DNA of 64,000 nt from Rhizobiaceae bacterium (GCA_023953835.1 JAMLJB010000001.1:1054001-1118000), one strand, 5' to 3'; positions 25,542 to 34,786 are shown, counted from the stretch's first letter. Program-made: numbers and translations. The notes: generated from the sequence alone by a model not told the origin.

Positions 25542-26483
25542 TCAATCGTCCGCCGTCGCCTTTTCAATGACGGGAATCGGGGCGTGCATCAGGTCGAGCG
25601 CCTGCATTTCCGACGGCGGCAGCGAAATGCTTGTCAGGCCGCGCCGGGTCAGCTTGAGCGACCAGTGGCCGGGCCGCCCGCCGATCTCAAAGAGGTTCCA
25701 TTGTGCGGCGGGCTTTGAACCACCCGGCGCCTGTCCTGCGGCTGCGACGCCGACCACCGGGATCGGGCCGGACGGCCCTTCGATGTGAAACAGCGACGGC
25801 AGGTGGGAATGGCCATGGATGACAAGCTCCGCGCCATGCGCGCGCGCAACGCGCTGGAATTGCCCAATACCCAGAAGCCGCTTGTGCTGCGCGACAGCAG
25901 CCCGAACCGGAGGATGATGGATCATGACGATGCGAAAAAGGCCCGCCTTGGCGGTCTCGTCGAGCACCGCGCGCAGCCGCCGCGCCTGACCGCTCTTGAA
26001 ATAGCCCGACGCCATGAAAGGCGCCGAAGCGCGGGCCGAGGTAAGGCCTATCAAGGCCACATTGTCGCGCACGCGCAGATAGGGAAACGTCTCGCGACCG
26101 GGCGGCGCGACCTGATCGTCGCCGGTCATCCACATCTGCCACGCACGGCAGCACTTGCCGAACGCCCCCGGCACATAGGCGTCGTGATTGCCCGGCACGA
26201 CCGAGACATCGTGCGGGCGGCCAAGCGTTTCCAGCCACAGGCGCGCAATCTCCAGTTCCGCATCCAGCGCGAGGTTGACCAGATCGCCGGTCACGGCAAG
26301 GTGGTCCGGCTCATGCGCCTTGATGTCCGCGACGATGGACGCGACGATCCCGTCATGCATGGAGTGGCGGCGATTGCGGCGCCAGTTCACGTAGCCGACC
26401 ATGCGCTTGGAAGCGAGTTCGCGATAGGATATGTCCGGCAGGGGGCCGAGGTGAACGTCGGAAATATGTGCGAGCCTGAACAT
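25542..26483 (-). CDS. Calcineurin-type metallophosphoesterase
   Basis: 313 residues with the family motifs in order: DVH (HISDVHLGPLP, residues about 7-15), GD (LAVTGDLVN), GNHD (VVPGNHDAY), and the later GHSH (VIHGHSHLPS). These bind the two metals of the active site. Substrates in this family range from cyclic nucleotides to phospholipid precursors and cannot be read here. There is no signal peptide, so it is cytoplasmic. The gene faces the NUDIX gene across 52 bases. Confidence 0.9.
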   Translation of the reverse strand: MFRLAHISDVHLGPLPDISYRELASKRMVGYVNWRRNRRHSMHDGIVASIVADIKAHEPDHLAVTGDLVNLALDAELEIARLWLETLGRPHDVSVVPGNHDAYVPGAFGKCCRAWQMWMTGDDQVAPPGRETFPYLRVRDNVALIGLTSARASAPFMASGYFKSGQARRLRAVLDETAKAGLFRIVMIHHPPVRAAVAQHKRLLGIGQFQRVARAHGAELVIHGHSHLPSLFHIEGPSGPIPVVGVAAAGQAPGGSKPAAQWNLFEIGGRPGHWSLKLTRRGLTSISLPPSEMQALDLMHAPIPVIEKATADD

Positions 26484-26535
26484 CGTCTGTTTTTAGGGCA
26501 GCGCTCGCGGCGTTGTCACCCCGGGAATCGCGCTG

Positions 26536-27030
26536 ATGGCGGATGAAGAAGCACGTTTCCGTCAAACGGGCTGGCCACGGCTGCGCGCCCGGCTGTTCCA
26601 CACATATTTCCTGTTGCGGCGGCCCATGACCCTGGGGGTGCGCGGACTGGTCCTCGACCGCGATGCGGGCTCGGTGTTCCTGATCCGGCACACCTATGTG
26701 CCCGGCTGGCAATTGCCGGGCGGCGGGGTTGAGCGCCAGGAGACGTTCCAGCAGTCGCTGGAGCGCGAACTTGCCGAGGAAGGCAATATCGAGCTGACGG
26801 CGCCGCCGGTGCTGGCGAGCCTGCATTTCAACCGGCAGTCCAGCCCGCGCGACCATATCGCGGTCTTTCTGGTCGAAGCGTTCCGGCAGACCGGGCCGAA
26901 GCGGCCCGACAAGGAAATCGCAGAAGCTGGCTTCTTTCCGCTCGACGCCCTTCCCGCCGACACCACGCCCGCGACCCGACGCAGGCTCGGCGAGATTGTC
27001 GGCGGCCATCCCGCATCGCCATTCTGGTAG
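26536..27030 (+). CDS. NUDIX hydrolase
   Basis: 164 residues. A perfect Nudix box, G-x5-E-x7-RE-L-x-EE-G, lies at about residues 66-88 (starting GGVERQE and ending RELAEEG). The N-terminal part RLRARLFHTYFLLRRPMTLGVRG is basic and hydrophobic. The family cleaves a nucleoside diphosphate linked to another group; the substrate cannot be stated. No operon partner is evident. Confidence 0.92.
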   Translation: MADEEARFRQTGWPRLRARLFHTYFLLRRPMTLGVRGLVLDRDAGSVFLIRHTYVPGWQLPGGGVERQETFQQSLERELAEEGNIELTAPPVLASLHFNRQSSPRDHIAVFLVEAFRQTGPKRPDKEIAEAGFFPLDALPADTTPATRRRLGEIVGGHPASPFW

Positions 27031-27195
27031 AGCCGCAACTGCGTCTGGACGCCGGGCAAATTTGGTGATAGCGGGTTCGCCCCATGAAAATTGTGTCGAA
27101 GCAGATCAGGATCGAACGACGACGACCGGCCATCGCCTGAGCGATCGCCCTTCGTGCCGCCACGCGCGGCCAATCCCTTGCTGACGAGTGACACA

Positions 27196-27702
27196 ATGCT
27201 CCCTCTGGACGTGCTCTACCTGCCGGAAGCTCCGGCCCACGACGCCGAAATCGAAGCCATCAATGAAGAAGCCTTCGGTCCCGGACGCTTCACCAAGGCG
27301 GCCTACAAGATTCGCGAAGGCGGCCCGCATGACCGCGCGCTGTCGTTCGTGGCGATCCGCAACGGCGAGGTGGTCGCCTCCGTGCGGCTGACGCCGGTGG
27401 CGGTCGGTTCCGGTCGCGCGCTGCTGCTCGGACCACTTGCAGTGCGCCCGGCCCACAAGAACCTCGGCATTGGCCGCAAGCTGGTCGCCATTGCGCAGAA
27501 GGCGGCTGCGGACAAGGGCCACAAGGTCGTCGTGCTGGTGGGCGACGAGCCCTATTACGGCCCGCTCGGTTTTGCCATGATCCCGCCCGGGCAGATCATC
27601 ATGCCCCGCCCCGTCGATCCGCGCCGCTTCCTCGCCCATGAGATCGAGCCGGGCGCGCTTGCCGGGCTGCGCGGCCAGATGAAGCACATCGACCTCGCCT
27701 GA
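27196..27702 (+). CDS. GNAT-family N-acetyltransferase
   Basis: 168 residues from the ATG at 27196. The GNAT core has motif [21 protein letters not shown], with the R/Q-x-x-G-x-G/A acetyl-CoA loop (KNLGIG), and motif B around [19 protein letters not shown], close to the YhbS group. The acceptor is unknown. The 165 bases before it (27031-27195) hold no feature I can support. Confidence 0.88.
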   Translation: MLPLDVLYLPEAPAHDAEIEAINEEAFGPGRFTKAAYKIREGGPHDRALSFVAIRNGEVVASVRLTPVAVGSGRALLLGPLAVRPAHKNLGIGRKLVAIAQKAAADKGHKVVVLVGDEPYYGPLGFAMIPPGQIIMPRPVDPRRFLAHEIEPGALAGLRGQMKHIDLA

Positions 27703-27773
27703 CCGCAGGCATTCCCGTTGCATGGCAGGCCCGCGCGTCTTACAGACAGGGCAAACCAATGGGGGAGAGCCGC

Positions 27774-28535
27774 ATGAACGCGGAAGGTCAAATCGCAATC
27801 GTAACAGGTGGTGGCTCCGGCCTCGGCGAAGCAAGTGCGCGGGCGCTTGCCGCCAGGGGCGCGAAAGTCGCCGTTGTCGATCTCGGGCTTGAACGCGCCG
27901 AACAGGTTGCCGCCAGCATCGGCGGGCTCGCCGTCAAATGCGACGTTTCCGACGCGGCAAGCGCGGAATCAGCCTTTGCGCAGATCGCGGAAAAGCTCGG
28001 CACGGCGCGTATTCTCGTCAATTGCGCCGGCATCGCCATCGGCGTGAAAACCGTCGGCAAGGACGGGCCGCACCCGCTGGACGCCTTTCGCAAGGTCATC
28101 GAGGTGAACCTGATCGGCACCTTCAACATGATCCGCCTTTTCGCCGACCGCGCCTCCCGGCTCGACCCGCTGGACGGCGGCGAGCGCGGCGTGATCGTCA
28201 ACACGGCTTCGGTCGCGGCCTATGATGGCCAGATCGGGCAGGCCGCCTATTCGGCGTCCAAGGGTGGCGTCGTGGGCATGACCCTGCCGGTCGCGCGCGA
28301 CCTCGCACGATCTGGGATCCGGGTCGCGACCATTGCGCCCGGCATCTTCAAGACCCCGATGATGGCGGGCATGCCGCAGGAGGTGCAGGATTCGCTCGGC
28401 GCCGCCGTGCCCTTCCCGCCGCGCCTTGGCGAACCGGCGGAATATGCGGCGCTGGCGCTGCATATCGTTGAAAATCAGATGCTCAACGGCGAGACCATCC
28501 GGCTTGATGGAGCGATCCGCATGGCGCCCAGATGA
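27774..28535 (+). CDS. Short-chain dehydrogenase, 3-hydroxyacyl-CoA dehydrogenase (HSD17B10) type
   Basis: 253 residues from the ATG at 27774, preceded by GGGGGAG. The NAD-binding [10 protein letters not shown] (about 11-20), the NCAG motif (VNCAGIAIG), and the catalytic Ser and YxxxK (AYSASKGGV) are complete. The segment with [26 protein letters not shown] in pieces is typical of the type II 3-hydroxyacyl-CoA dehydrogenases used in isoleucine and fatty-acid breakdown. Overlap of four bases with the next gene implies coupling. Confidence 0.88.
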   Translation: MNAEGQIAIVTGGGSGLGEASARALAARGAKVAVVDLGLERAEQVAASIGGLAVKCDVSDAASAESAFAQIAEKLGTARILVNCAGIAIGVKTVGKDGPHPLDAFRKVIEVNLIGTFNMIRLFADRASRLDPLDGGERGVIVNTASVAAYDGQIGQAAYSASKGGVVGMTLPVARDLARSGIRVATIAPGIFKTPMMAGMPQEVQDSLGAAVPFPPRLGEPAEYAALALHIVENQMLNGETIRLDGAIRMAPR

Positions 28536-29296
28536 GCGAGGCGAAAAAGGACGTCATCCGCCCGACAGACGCCGAGGCGGTTGCGCTCGGCAAGCAGTTG
28601 CTGCGCACGGCCCAGTTTGGCGCACTGGCCGTGCTCGACAAGGACGACGGTTCGCCATTCGTCAGCCGCGCGGGCGTGGCCACCCTGCTGGACGGGACGC
28701 CGATCATTCTCGTTTCGCTGCTTTCGCAGCACACGCAGGCGCTGCTGGCCGATCCGCGCTGCTCACTTCTGCTCGGCGAACCCGGCAAGGGCGATCCGCT
28801 CGCCTATCCGCGCATTTCGCTGACCTGCCGCGCCAAACGCATCGAGCGTGACGGCCCGGCCTACCAATCCGCGCGCCGCCGGTACCTGAACCGCCACCCC
28901 AAGGCGAAGCTCTATGTCGACCTCGGCGATTTCAATTTCTTCGCCCTGCCCATCGAACGCGCCAGCCTCAATGGAGGCTTCGGAAAGGCCTATCGCCTGA
29001 CCGACAGCGACCTGCTGACAGCCGGACCGAACGAGGAACTCGATCATCTGGAGCAATCTGCGCTCGATCACATGAACAGCGACCATGTGGACGCGGTCGA
29101 GCGCTATGCGCGGGCTGCCGGGGCAAAAGACGGGCGCTGGCGGCTGGTCGGCATCGATGCCGAAGGCGTCGATCTCGCATCCGAGACGCGCTTCAAGCGG
29201 CTCCCCTACCCGCAACCTATGCAAAATTGCGGTGACCTTCGCGGAATCCTCGCGAAACTCGCACGTATTGGGGTTGCTAATGATACTGACTGCTAA
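28532..29296 (+). CDS. HugZ-like pyridoxamine-phosphate-oxidase-fold protein with DUF2470
   Basis: 254 residues. The N-terminal split-barrel FMN-binding-like domain (about 15-160) contains [24 protein letters not shown] and [19 protein letters not shown]. The C-terminal domain (about 170-245) with [17 protein letters not shown] matches DUF2470, the pairing found in HugZ-type haem utilisation proteins. Haem binding is therefore possible, and fits the haem system at 1-8 kb, but several members have no such role. It is translationally coupled to the dehydrogenase before it. Confidence 0.85.
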   Translation: MSEAKKDVIRPTDAEAVALGKQLLRTAQFGALAVLDKDDGSPFVSRAGVATLLDGTPIILVSLLSQHTQALLADPRCSLLLGEPGKGDPLAYPRISLTCRAKRIERDGPAYQSARRRYLNRHPKAKLYVDLGDFNFFALPIERASLNGGFGKAYRLTDSDLLTAGPNEELDHLEQSALDHMNSDHVDAVERYARAAGAKDGRWRLVGIDAEGVDLASETRFKRLPYPQPMQNCGDLRGILAKLARIGVANDTDC

Positions 29297-29451
29297 TACT
29301 CCTATTGTTGCATGCTGGGGGCCGACGGTTCCGTATTGCCGTTGGACGGTTGCGTGATAGTATTAGCATGTGTGAGGAGTAACATCCCGACGGAGAACTA
29401 GGATTGGCAGGGCTGTGCGGACGGCCCTTGCAAAGCTAATTGGCGGATTAG
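29292..29451. promoter_or_regulatory. Inverted CTAAT/ATTAG boxes before the NolR-like gene
   Basis: Two nested inverted pairs lie in the 156-base gap. GCTAATACT (29292-29300) is matched exactly by AGTATTAGC (29359-29367). CTAAT (29436-29440), TGGCGG, ATTAG (29447-29451) forms a second palindrome ending one base before the start codon. ATTAG is the core of the NolR binding motif in Sinorhizobium. Binding by the gene product at the second site would cover the ribosome-binding region, a simple autoregulation. Confidence 0.5.
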
Positions 29452-29452
29452 A

Positions 29453-29749
29453 ATGCTTAACAAACAGAAAGCGGATGTAACCGGTGATGCTGCAAAGCTG
29501 CTGACAGCGTTGGGCAACCGGAAGAGGCTTGCAATCGTAGGGCATCTTCTTGACGAGGAAATGTCAGTCAACGAAATCGCGGAGCAGGTATCGCTAAGTC
29601 AATCGGCACTGTCACAGCATCTTGCCAAGCTTCGCGGATTGAACCTGGTGCAAACGCGCCGTGACCGGCAGATGATCTATTATTCCTGCAACTCTGAAGA
29701 AGTGCGCAAGATCTACAACACGCTGAACGACATATTCGGCGAAATGTAG
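29453..29749 (+). CDS. ArsR-type winged-helix regulator, NolR-like
   Basis: 98 residues. The DNA-binding region is MSVNEIAEQVSLSQSALSQHLAKLRGLNLVQTRRDRQMIYY in pieces, closely resembling NolR (same SQSALSQHL recognition helix and the TRRD wing). The arsenic- or metal-binding Cys motif of ArsR is absent, so it is not a classical metal sensor. NolR in rhizobia represses nodulation and many growth-phase genes. This copy is shorter at both ends than NolR. It is monocistronic, with CTAAT/ATTAG boxes upstream. Confidence 0.85.
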   Translation: MLNKQKADVTGDAAKLLTALGNRKRLAIVGHLLDEEMSVNEIAEQVSLSQSALSQHLAKLRGLNLVQTRRDRQMIYYSCNSEEVRKIYNTLNDIFGEM

Positions 29750-29808
29750 CCAGGACACCCTCCAATGCAGATGGACCGGCCCTGTGTGGCCGGCTTATCT
29801 GTTTCTGA

Positions 29809-30603
29809 ATGACGCTGATTCCAATAGACGACCCCGACGACCCGCGCATCGCTCCATATCGCGACATCAGGGAGCGTGATCTTGTCGGGCGCGAGGAGCG
29901 CTTCGTCGCCGAAGGCAAGGTCGTTCTTGGCATCCTCCTGCAATCGAATCGATTCCTGACTGAATCCGTCCTCTTGCTCGACCGTCGCGTGCCGCTGGTC
30001 GAAGAACAGCTTCGCGCCCGCCCGGACGTGCCGGCCTTTTGCGTCGACGCTGCGCTGATGGACCGGATCGCCGGGTTCAACGTCCATCGCGGCATCCTGG
30101 CAATCGGCAGGCGCCGACCGCTGGAAAGCGCGCAGGAGCTAGCAAGCGGCCTGCCGGACCAGGCCATGGCGGTGGTCTGCGTCGGCATATCCAACCACGA
30201 CAATATCGGCTCGATCTTCCGCAATGCCGCGGCATTCGGGGCCGGAGCGGTCTTTCTCGACGGGACCTGCTGCGATCCGCTGTATCGAAAGGCGCTGCGC
30301 GTCTCGGTCGGCGCGGTGCTGAAGGTGCCTTATGCGCGCTTCGAAAGCCTCGATGCGATGCGCGACATGCTGGATGCGCAGCGCTTCCGACAGTTTGCGC
30401 TTTCCCCCGGCGGCGACACGGATATTGGCTCGGTCGCAAATGGCGGGCGCGTGGCGCTCTATGTCGGGGCGGAGGGACCGGGCCTGCCCCAATCGATCCT
30501 GCAAAGGGTCCAGACGGTGCGCATTCCGATCAGCCGCGATTTCGACAGCCTGAATGCCGCAGCGGCTACCGCCATCGCGCTGCACCGCTTCGCCGACTTA
30601 TGA
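29809..30603 (+). CDS. SpoU/TrmH-family RNA 2'-O-methyltransferase
   Basis: 264 residues. The SPOUT knot motifs are present in order: motif 1 NHDNIGSIFRNAAAFG (about 127-142), motif 2 VALYVGAEGPGL, motif 3 VRIPISRDFDSLNAAAATAI. An N-terminal substrate-binding domain (about 10-100) contains REERFVAEGKVVL. It methylates a ribose in rRNA or tRNA using S-adenosylmethionine; which base cannot be told. The 3' end overlaps the coiled-coil gene on the other strand by six bases. Confidence 0.92.
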   Translation: MTLIPIDDPDDPRIAPYRDIRERDLVGREERFVAEGKVVLGILLQSNRFLTESVLLLDRRVPLVEEQLRARPDVPAFCVDAALMDRIAGFNVHRGILAIGRRRPLESAQELASGLPDQAMAVVCVGISNHDNIGSIFRNAAAFGAGAVFLDGTCCDPLYRKALRVSVGAVLKVPYARFESLDAMRDMLDAQRFRQFALSPGGDTDIGSVANGGRVALYVGAEGPGLPQSILQRVQTVRIPISRDFDSLNAAAATAIALHRFADL

Positions 30604-31659
30604 GGACCGCGCTGCCTCACGGCTGACACGGCGTATACGGTCCTCAAGGCTTGGCGGCGGCTCGACCGTGCGGTCGGGAAACTTGGGAGCCTGCTTGTCC
30701 AGCGCCCGCAGGATCGGCTCGCGCTGACCCTCACGCGATGCGGTCAGCACGACGACGCGCGCCGCAAGATCGTGCATGGTTTCGCGCAGCCTTGCCTCGC
30801 TGCCTTCCAGCCGCCCCTGCAACTCCTCCAGTTCGGAAACGAGCTGGAGGTTTTCCTTTTGCAGTTCGACGACCTTCAGATCGTCCGAGACGGATTCGCG
30901 CGTGCGCGCCTTGAGGCGCGCGATTTCACGCTCGCGGCGGGTGATCTTGTCATCCCGGTCGCTGATCTCCGCAACGGACCTGTCGAGCTTTTCCTGCAAT
31001 TCGCGTACGCGCCTGCGCTCATATTCAATGCTGTCCGTCACGGATTTATCAGTCAGTTCCACGGTTTCGAGCTTCTTCACGGCGCGTGTGCGCTCGCGCC
31101 TCAGCTTTGCCATTTCCCGGCCCAGCCGCTCGATTTCCGTTTCATTCGCAAGGAGTTCCACGTGCCGCGCGGTCGAAGTCAGCTTCGCCTCCTCGTAAAG
31201 CTGGCCAAGTTGGCCCAGCTCCTCGATGCGGCCCGCGAGCGCGTTTTCGACCTCCTCGGCCTTGTGGGCGAATTGCTTCACAATGTCGTCGCGCGCCCTG
31301 ATCTCGGCCTGAAACGTGTTCTTCAACTCTTCCAGTTCCGCGATCCGCGCCCGCAACTGATCGCGCTCGGTGGCAACCCGGTCGAGCTTGCGGCGCTGTC
31401 GCCCGAGGTCCACCGTTTGCGTCGACGATTTCGTTCTTGCGTCCGCAAGCTGCATTTCCACGCGCCGCAGCGCCATTGCATATTCCGCACGAAGCTGGTC
31501 GCGCGACGCCAGCATTTCCTCGCGCGTCAGCGGCAGCGACGCCTCGATGCCACGCCGGGTCAGCCGCACCGCCCTCTGCCAGACGGCAGGCAGCGCCAGC
31601 AACGCCACAAAGGTGGCGCAAAGGAAGCCGAGCACGAAGACAATGACGGACTGGATCAC
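30598..31659 (-). CDS. Membrane-anchored coiled-coil protein
   Basis: 353 residues. One N-terminal membrane helix (IQSVIVFVLGFLCATFVALLAL, shown here in words as residues about 2-23) is followed by almost continuous heptad coiled coil from residue about 55 to 300, rich in Arg, Glu and Leu, and a Pro-containing tail. Such proteins in rhizobia are annotated only as hypothetical. A scaffold or envelope-spacing role is conceivable, given eipA next to it on the same strand, but is not shown by the sequence. Confidence 0.8.
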   Translation of the reverse strand: MIQSVIVFVLGFLCATFVALLALPAVWQRAVRLTRRGIEASLPLTREEMLASRDQLRAEYAMALRRVEMQLADARTKSSTQTVDLGRQRRKLDRVATERDQLRARIAELEELKNTFQAEIRARDDIVKQFAHKAEEVENALAGRIEELGQLGQLYEEAKLTSTARHVELLANETEIERLGREMAKLRRERTRAVKKLETVELTDKSVTDSIEYERRRVRELQEKLDRSVAEISDRDDKITRREREIARLKARTRESVSDDLKVVELQKENLQLVSELEELQGRLEGSEARLRETMHDLAARVVVLTASREGQREPILRALDKQAPKFPDRTVEPPPSLEDRIRRVSREAARSS

Positions 31660-31750
31660 CTAAGCCTCATCGAACCGGATGCCATACCGGAATGGCCGTA
31701 TGTGCCATCGAAAAAGGGCGAATCCAATCCTTTTCGGAATGCCCGATTGC

Positions 31751-32320
31751 TCAGAACGGGTTCCAGGTCGGGCGTTCGGTCACCTTGAGATAGCCGACAT
31801 TGACGCCAAGGCGTGCGCCTACGCCCGTGCGGATCGGCACGAGCAGCACGTCGCCATGCTTCATCACGTTGAAGCCGACGCCGGCAACGACGTAGGCCGA
31901 GCCCGCGACGCCGCCAAACCTGTTGTAGAGGTTGTTGGTGTCGGTCATGTTGTACACCAGCATCATGGTGCGCGATCCCTGACCGCCGAAATCCAGCCCG
32001 ATCGACGGCCCCTGCCAATAGAGGCGGTGGTCGCCCGCATTCTTGGTGTACAGCATGCCCTCGCCATAGGTGAGCCCGCCGATCCATGCGCCGGACCCTT
32101 CTTCGCCCAGCACATAGCCGTTCGGCAGGCCATAGGAAGCGAAGGCCTTTTCAACGACGCTGGCGAGCCCCCCGGAGGTCGCGCCGAAGAACCTGTGGCC
32201 CGAATCCACGATCTCCTGCATCGAATATTCGTTCGCAGCAAGCGCAGGCGCTGCCAGCGTCACGAGACCGGCGGCCGAAAGAATCAGCGCCGAACGGCGA
32301 GTCACTTTGTTGCGGTCCAT
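31751..32320 (-). CDS. eipA: Periplasmic envelope-integrity protein EipA (DUF1134)
   Basis: 189 residues from the ATG at 32320, with GGAG nine bases upstream. A twin-Arg-like start (MDRNKVTRRSALIL) opens a signal peptide ending at ALAA. The mature domain contains SGHRFFGATSGGLASVVEKAF, YVLGEEGSGAWIGGL, YWQGPSIGLDFGGQGSR and VLLVPIRTGVGARLGVNVGYLK in pieces, the DUF1134 fold. In Brucella, EipA protects the envelope and is transcribed under CtrA. Here it diverges from chpT, with TTAACC half-sites between them, which suits the same control. Confidence 0.9.
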   Translation of the reverse strand: MDRNKVTRRSALILSAAGLVTLAAPALAANEYSMQEIVDSGHRFFGATSGGLASVVEKAFASYGLPNGYVLGEEGSGAWIGGLTYGEGMLYTKNAGDHRLYWQGPSIGLDFGGQGSRTMMLVYNMTDTNNLYNRFGGVAGSAYVVAGVGFNVMKHGDVLLVPIRTGVGARLGVNVGYLKVTERPTWNPF

Positions 32321-32592
32321 ATGTCCAATCTCCGTCGAGAAGCGCACGGCAGCACGGGAAAGGCGAGCTTGTCCGGCGAATGCGCCCATTGGATGAAAAT
32401 TAACCGGAAAATCTTTTCCAATTGTTAACCCTGATCAAAGGTGAAACCCCTTTGATGCAGCGCCTATCTTCCCCTGCCTTCCTTGAACGGCGACTGAACG
32501 CTGTGTAACCAGAATTACTGACTAACGCCTGATTCGGACGACGCGTCGGGTCGCGCGGTAAAAAGCCTGTCCCAGCATGGAAGAATGAGCCT
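32321..32592. promoter_or_regulatory. eipA-chpT divergent region with CtrA-like half-sites
   Basis: This 272-base gap holds TTAACC twice (32400-32405 and 32425-32430), half-sites of the CtrA motif, flanking a palindrome GGAAAA-TC-TTTTCC (32406-32419). A GANTC methylation site (GATTC, 32531-32535) lies 58 bases before chpT. No complete TTAA-N7-TTAA box was found. Direct CtrA control of eipA is known in Brucella. Confidence 0.45.
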
Positions 32593-33222
32593 ATGGCCGA
32601 TCTTTTCAACCTGTCCGCAGCGGATCTCGCAGCGCTCCTTTGCAGCAGGGTGTGCCACGACATCATTTCGCCGGTCGGCGCCATAAACAACGGATTGGAA
32701 CTACTCGATGAGGGCGGCGCCGACGAGGACGCGATGAACCTCATTCGTGCGAGCGCGCGCAACGCGTCGGCCCGACTGCAATTCGCCCGCATCGCGTTCG
32801 GGGCGGCTGGGTCGGCCGGAATGCTGATCGACACGGGCGACGCCGAGTCCGTCGCCTATTCCTTCATGAAGGGCGAGAAGCCCGAACTCGTGTGGAACGG
32901 GGCGCGCGCGCTCCTGCCCAAGAACAAGGTCAAGCTGCTGCTCAATCTCATCCTCATCGCCAATGCCGCGATTCCGCGCGGCGGCAAGATCGTGGTGACG
33001 CTGGAAAATCTTGAGACGCAACCGAAGTTCCGTCTCGCTTCGAGCGGGCCAATGCTTCGCGTGCCCGCCCGTTTCCTCGAACTGCATTCTTCGGGGAAAT
33101 CCGAGGAGCCGATCGACGCCCATGCCGTGCAGCCCTATTACACGCTGCTGTTGGCGCGCGAGGCAGGCATGACGATCAATATCCACGCAACCCCGGAAGA
33201 GGTCGTCCTGACCGCCGAGTGA
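32593..33222 (+). CDS. chpT: Histidine phosphotransferase ChpT
   Basis: 209 residues. The phospho-accepting His22 sits in LCSRVCHDIISPVGAINNGLELL (in pieces), the signature of ChpT. The rest has a degenerate kinase-like ATPase fold (KVKLLLNLILIANAAIPRGGKIVV) that no longer binds ATP in studied members. ChpT passes phosphate from CckA to CtrA and CpdR. It converges on ctrA, with a shared terminator between them. Confidence 0.95.
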   Translation: MADLFNLSAADLAALLCSRVCHDIISPVGAINNGLELLDEGGADEDAMNLIRASARNASARLQFARIAFGAAGSAGMLIDTGDAESVAYSFMKGEKPELVWNGARALLPKNKVKLLLNLILIANAAIPRGGKIVVTLENLETQPKFRLASSGPMLRVPARFLELHSSGKSEEPIDAHAVQPYYTLLLAREAGMTINIHATPEEVVLTAE

Positions 33223-33244
33223 GCCGGCTCGTCCGATCCAAAAC

Positions 33245-33273
33245 AAAAAAGCCGCCCGAGAGCGGCTTTTTTT
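33245..33273. terminator. Bidirectional terminator between chpT and ctrA
   Basis: AAAAAAGCCGC, loop CCGAGA, GCGGCTTTTTT: an 11-base-pair hairpin whose A and T tails make it work on both strands. It lies 23 bases after the chpT stop and 16 bases from the ctrA stop on the other strand. Confidence 0.92.
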
Positions 33274-33288
33274 CTGTCCAGTTGCGGG

Positions 33289-33984
33289 TCAGGCGCTTTC
33301 GCGCAGATCGTCCGGCTCGCGCAGCACATAGCCGCGGCCCCAGACCGTCTCGATATAGTTCTGGCCGCCCGAAGCCGCATCGAGCTTCTTGCGCAGCTTG
33401 CAGATAAAGACGTCGATAATCTTGAGTTCCGGTTCGTCCATGCCGCCATAGAGGTGGTTCAGGAACATTTCCTTGGTCAGCGTGGTGCCCTTGCGCAGCG
33501 AGAGCAGCTCCAGCATCTGATATTCCTTGCCGGTCAGGTGCACGCGCTGGCCACCGACCTCGACCGTCTTGGCGTCGAGATTGACGATCAGGTCGCCGGT
33601 GGCGATGACGGATTGCGCATGCCCCTTCGAGCGGCGGACGATTGCGTGGATGCGCGCCACAAGCTCGTCCTTGTGAAACGGCTTGGTCATATAGTCGTCC
33701 GCGCCGAAACCCAGCCCGCGAACCTTGTCCTCGATTCCGGCCATGCCCGACAGGATCAGGATCGGCGTCTTGACTTTCGAGAGGCGGAGCGTCCGCAGCA
33801 CCTCGTAGCCGGACATGTCCGGCAGGTTGAGGTCGAGAAGTATTATATCGTAGTCGTACAGTTTGCCGAGATCGACGCCTTCTTCACCAAGGTCGGTGGT
33901 ATAGACATTGAAACTCTCGGATTTCAGCATCAACTCGATGCTTTGTGCGGTTGCACTGTCATCTTCAATCAGCAGAACGCGCAT
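33289..33984 (-). CDS. ctrA: Cell-cycle response regulator CtrA
   Basis: 231 residues. The receiver domain (1-120) has acidic pocket EDD, phospho-acceptor Asp51 ([15 protein letters not shown]) and Lys in [11 protein letters not shown]. The OmpR-type winged helix (about 130-225) contains [32 protein letters not shown] in pieces, nearly invariant in CtrA. It controls division, flagella and DNA methylation genes in alphaproteobacteria. The upstream region carries three TTAACCAT-type octamers and three GANTC sites. Confidence 0.97.
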   Translation of the reverse strand: MRVLLIEDDSATAQSIELMLKSESFNVYTTDLGEEGVDLGKLYDYDIILLDLNLPDMSGYEVLRTLRLSKVKTPILILSGMAGIEDKVRGLGFGADDYMTKPFHKDELVARIHAIVRRSKGHAQSVIATGDLIVNLDAKTVEVGGQRVHLTGKEYQMLELLSLRKGTTLTKEMFLNHLYGGMDEPELKIIDVFICKLRKKLDAASGGQNYIETVWGRGYVLREPDDLRESA

Positions 33985-34411
33985 CTAGATCCCCTTCTTC
34001 CGCTCAAGCCCCCCGTTTGTCACATCCCCGGGGGAGAGCAGCCATTGCCGAAGCCGAAGCTGCCACGAAATGGTTAACAAAACCTAATTACTTACGCAAC
34101 GGCCAGCACCACAATTCAGAAAATTGTTCCATCTCATTGATATAGATGGTTAAAATTGATTCAGAATTTGACGCAACAGCATGAACAACCCTGCGTAAGC
34201 GACTCCAAAGACTCCCATCTTCGCCCCCACATGGTAACCGAAATTTTTACGGTGCCTTAAGGGCTTTGCCATAGGATTAACCATCCCTGTAAACGAATGG
34301 TTACCGGGCGAGCGATTGTGAAAGATTTTGTTTGTAAAGTTCCGCGGGCCGAACGGCGATTGCGGCCCGGCTGTCCAAAGGGCGGCGCCGGCGTGTTTTC
34401 GGAGTATGACG
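33985..34411. promoter_or_regulatory. ctrA upstream control region
   Basis: This 427-base gap separates ctrA from the divergent FliJ-like gene. It has the CtrA octamer TTAACCAT at 34277-34284 and, on the other strand, ATGGTTAA at 34070-34077 and 34146-34153. Three GANTC sites for the CcrM methylase lie close together (34158-34162, 34201-34205, 34210-34214). The part next to ctrA is AT-rich. This fits autoregulation and methylation-timed transcription of ctrA; individual start sites cannot be set. Confidence 0.65.
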
Positions 34412-34786
34412 ATGAAATCCTCTCGTGAAAATCTGGTCAGGCTGAAGCGCTTTCAAGTCGACGAAAAGCGGCGCCAGCTTGCACAGCTCGATCAGATGAT
34501 CGCCGAATTCGACCGAATGGCCACCGAGCTGGAGATGCAGGTGGTGGCAGAGGAGAAGAAGGCAGGCATCACGGATGTCAACCATTTCGCCTATCCAACC
34601 TTCGCCAAGGCGGCACGGCTGCGCCGCGACAATATAAAAACATCCCAGATGGGCCTGATGGACCAGCGCAAGACGGCGGAAACGCTACTTGCCGAGGCAG
34701 AAGCCGACCTCGCCAAGGCGGAGCTTCTGGAATCGCGCGACGGCCGCGGGCGCGACGGCGACCACGATATCCGCAACGCGATGTAA
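34412..34786 (+). CDS. FliJ-like small coiled-coil protein
   Basis: 124 residues from the ATG at 34412 (GGAG seven bases upstream; the ATG at 34406 is too close to it). Almost wholly helical, with heptads from about residue 5 to 50 (LVRLKRFQVDEKRRQLAQLDQM in part) and again from 75 to 115. The length, charge pattern and position beside ctrA match proteins annotated as flagellar export chaperone FliJ in rhizobia. No other flagellar gene is in view, so the flagellar role is inferred. Confidence 0.65.
   Translation: MKSSRENLVRLKRFQVDEKRRQLAQLDQMIAEFDRMATELEMQVVAEEKKAGITDVNHFAYPTFAKAARLRRDNIKTSQMGLMDQRKTAETLLAEAEADLAKAELLESRDGRGRDGDHDIRNAM

Noticed and set aside
27084..27140. 18-codon frame (MKIVSKQIRIERRRPAIA) before the GNAT gene
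   Set aside because: No ribosome site, no amino-acid run typical of a leader, and no hairpin after it.
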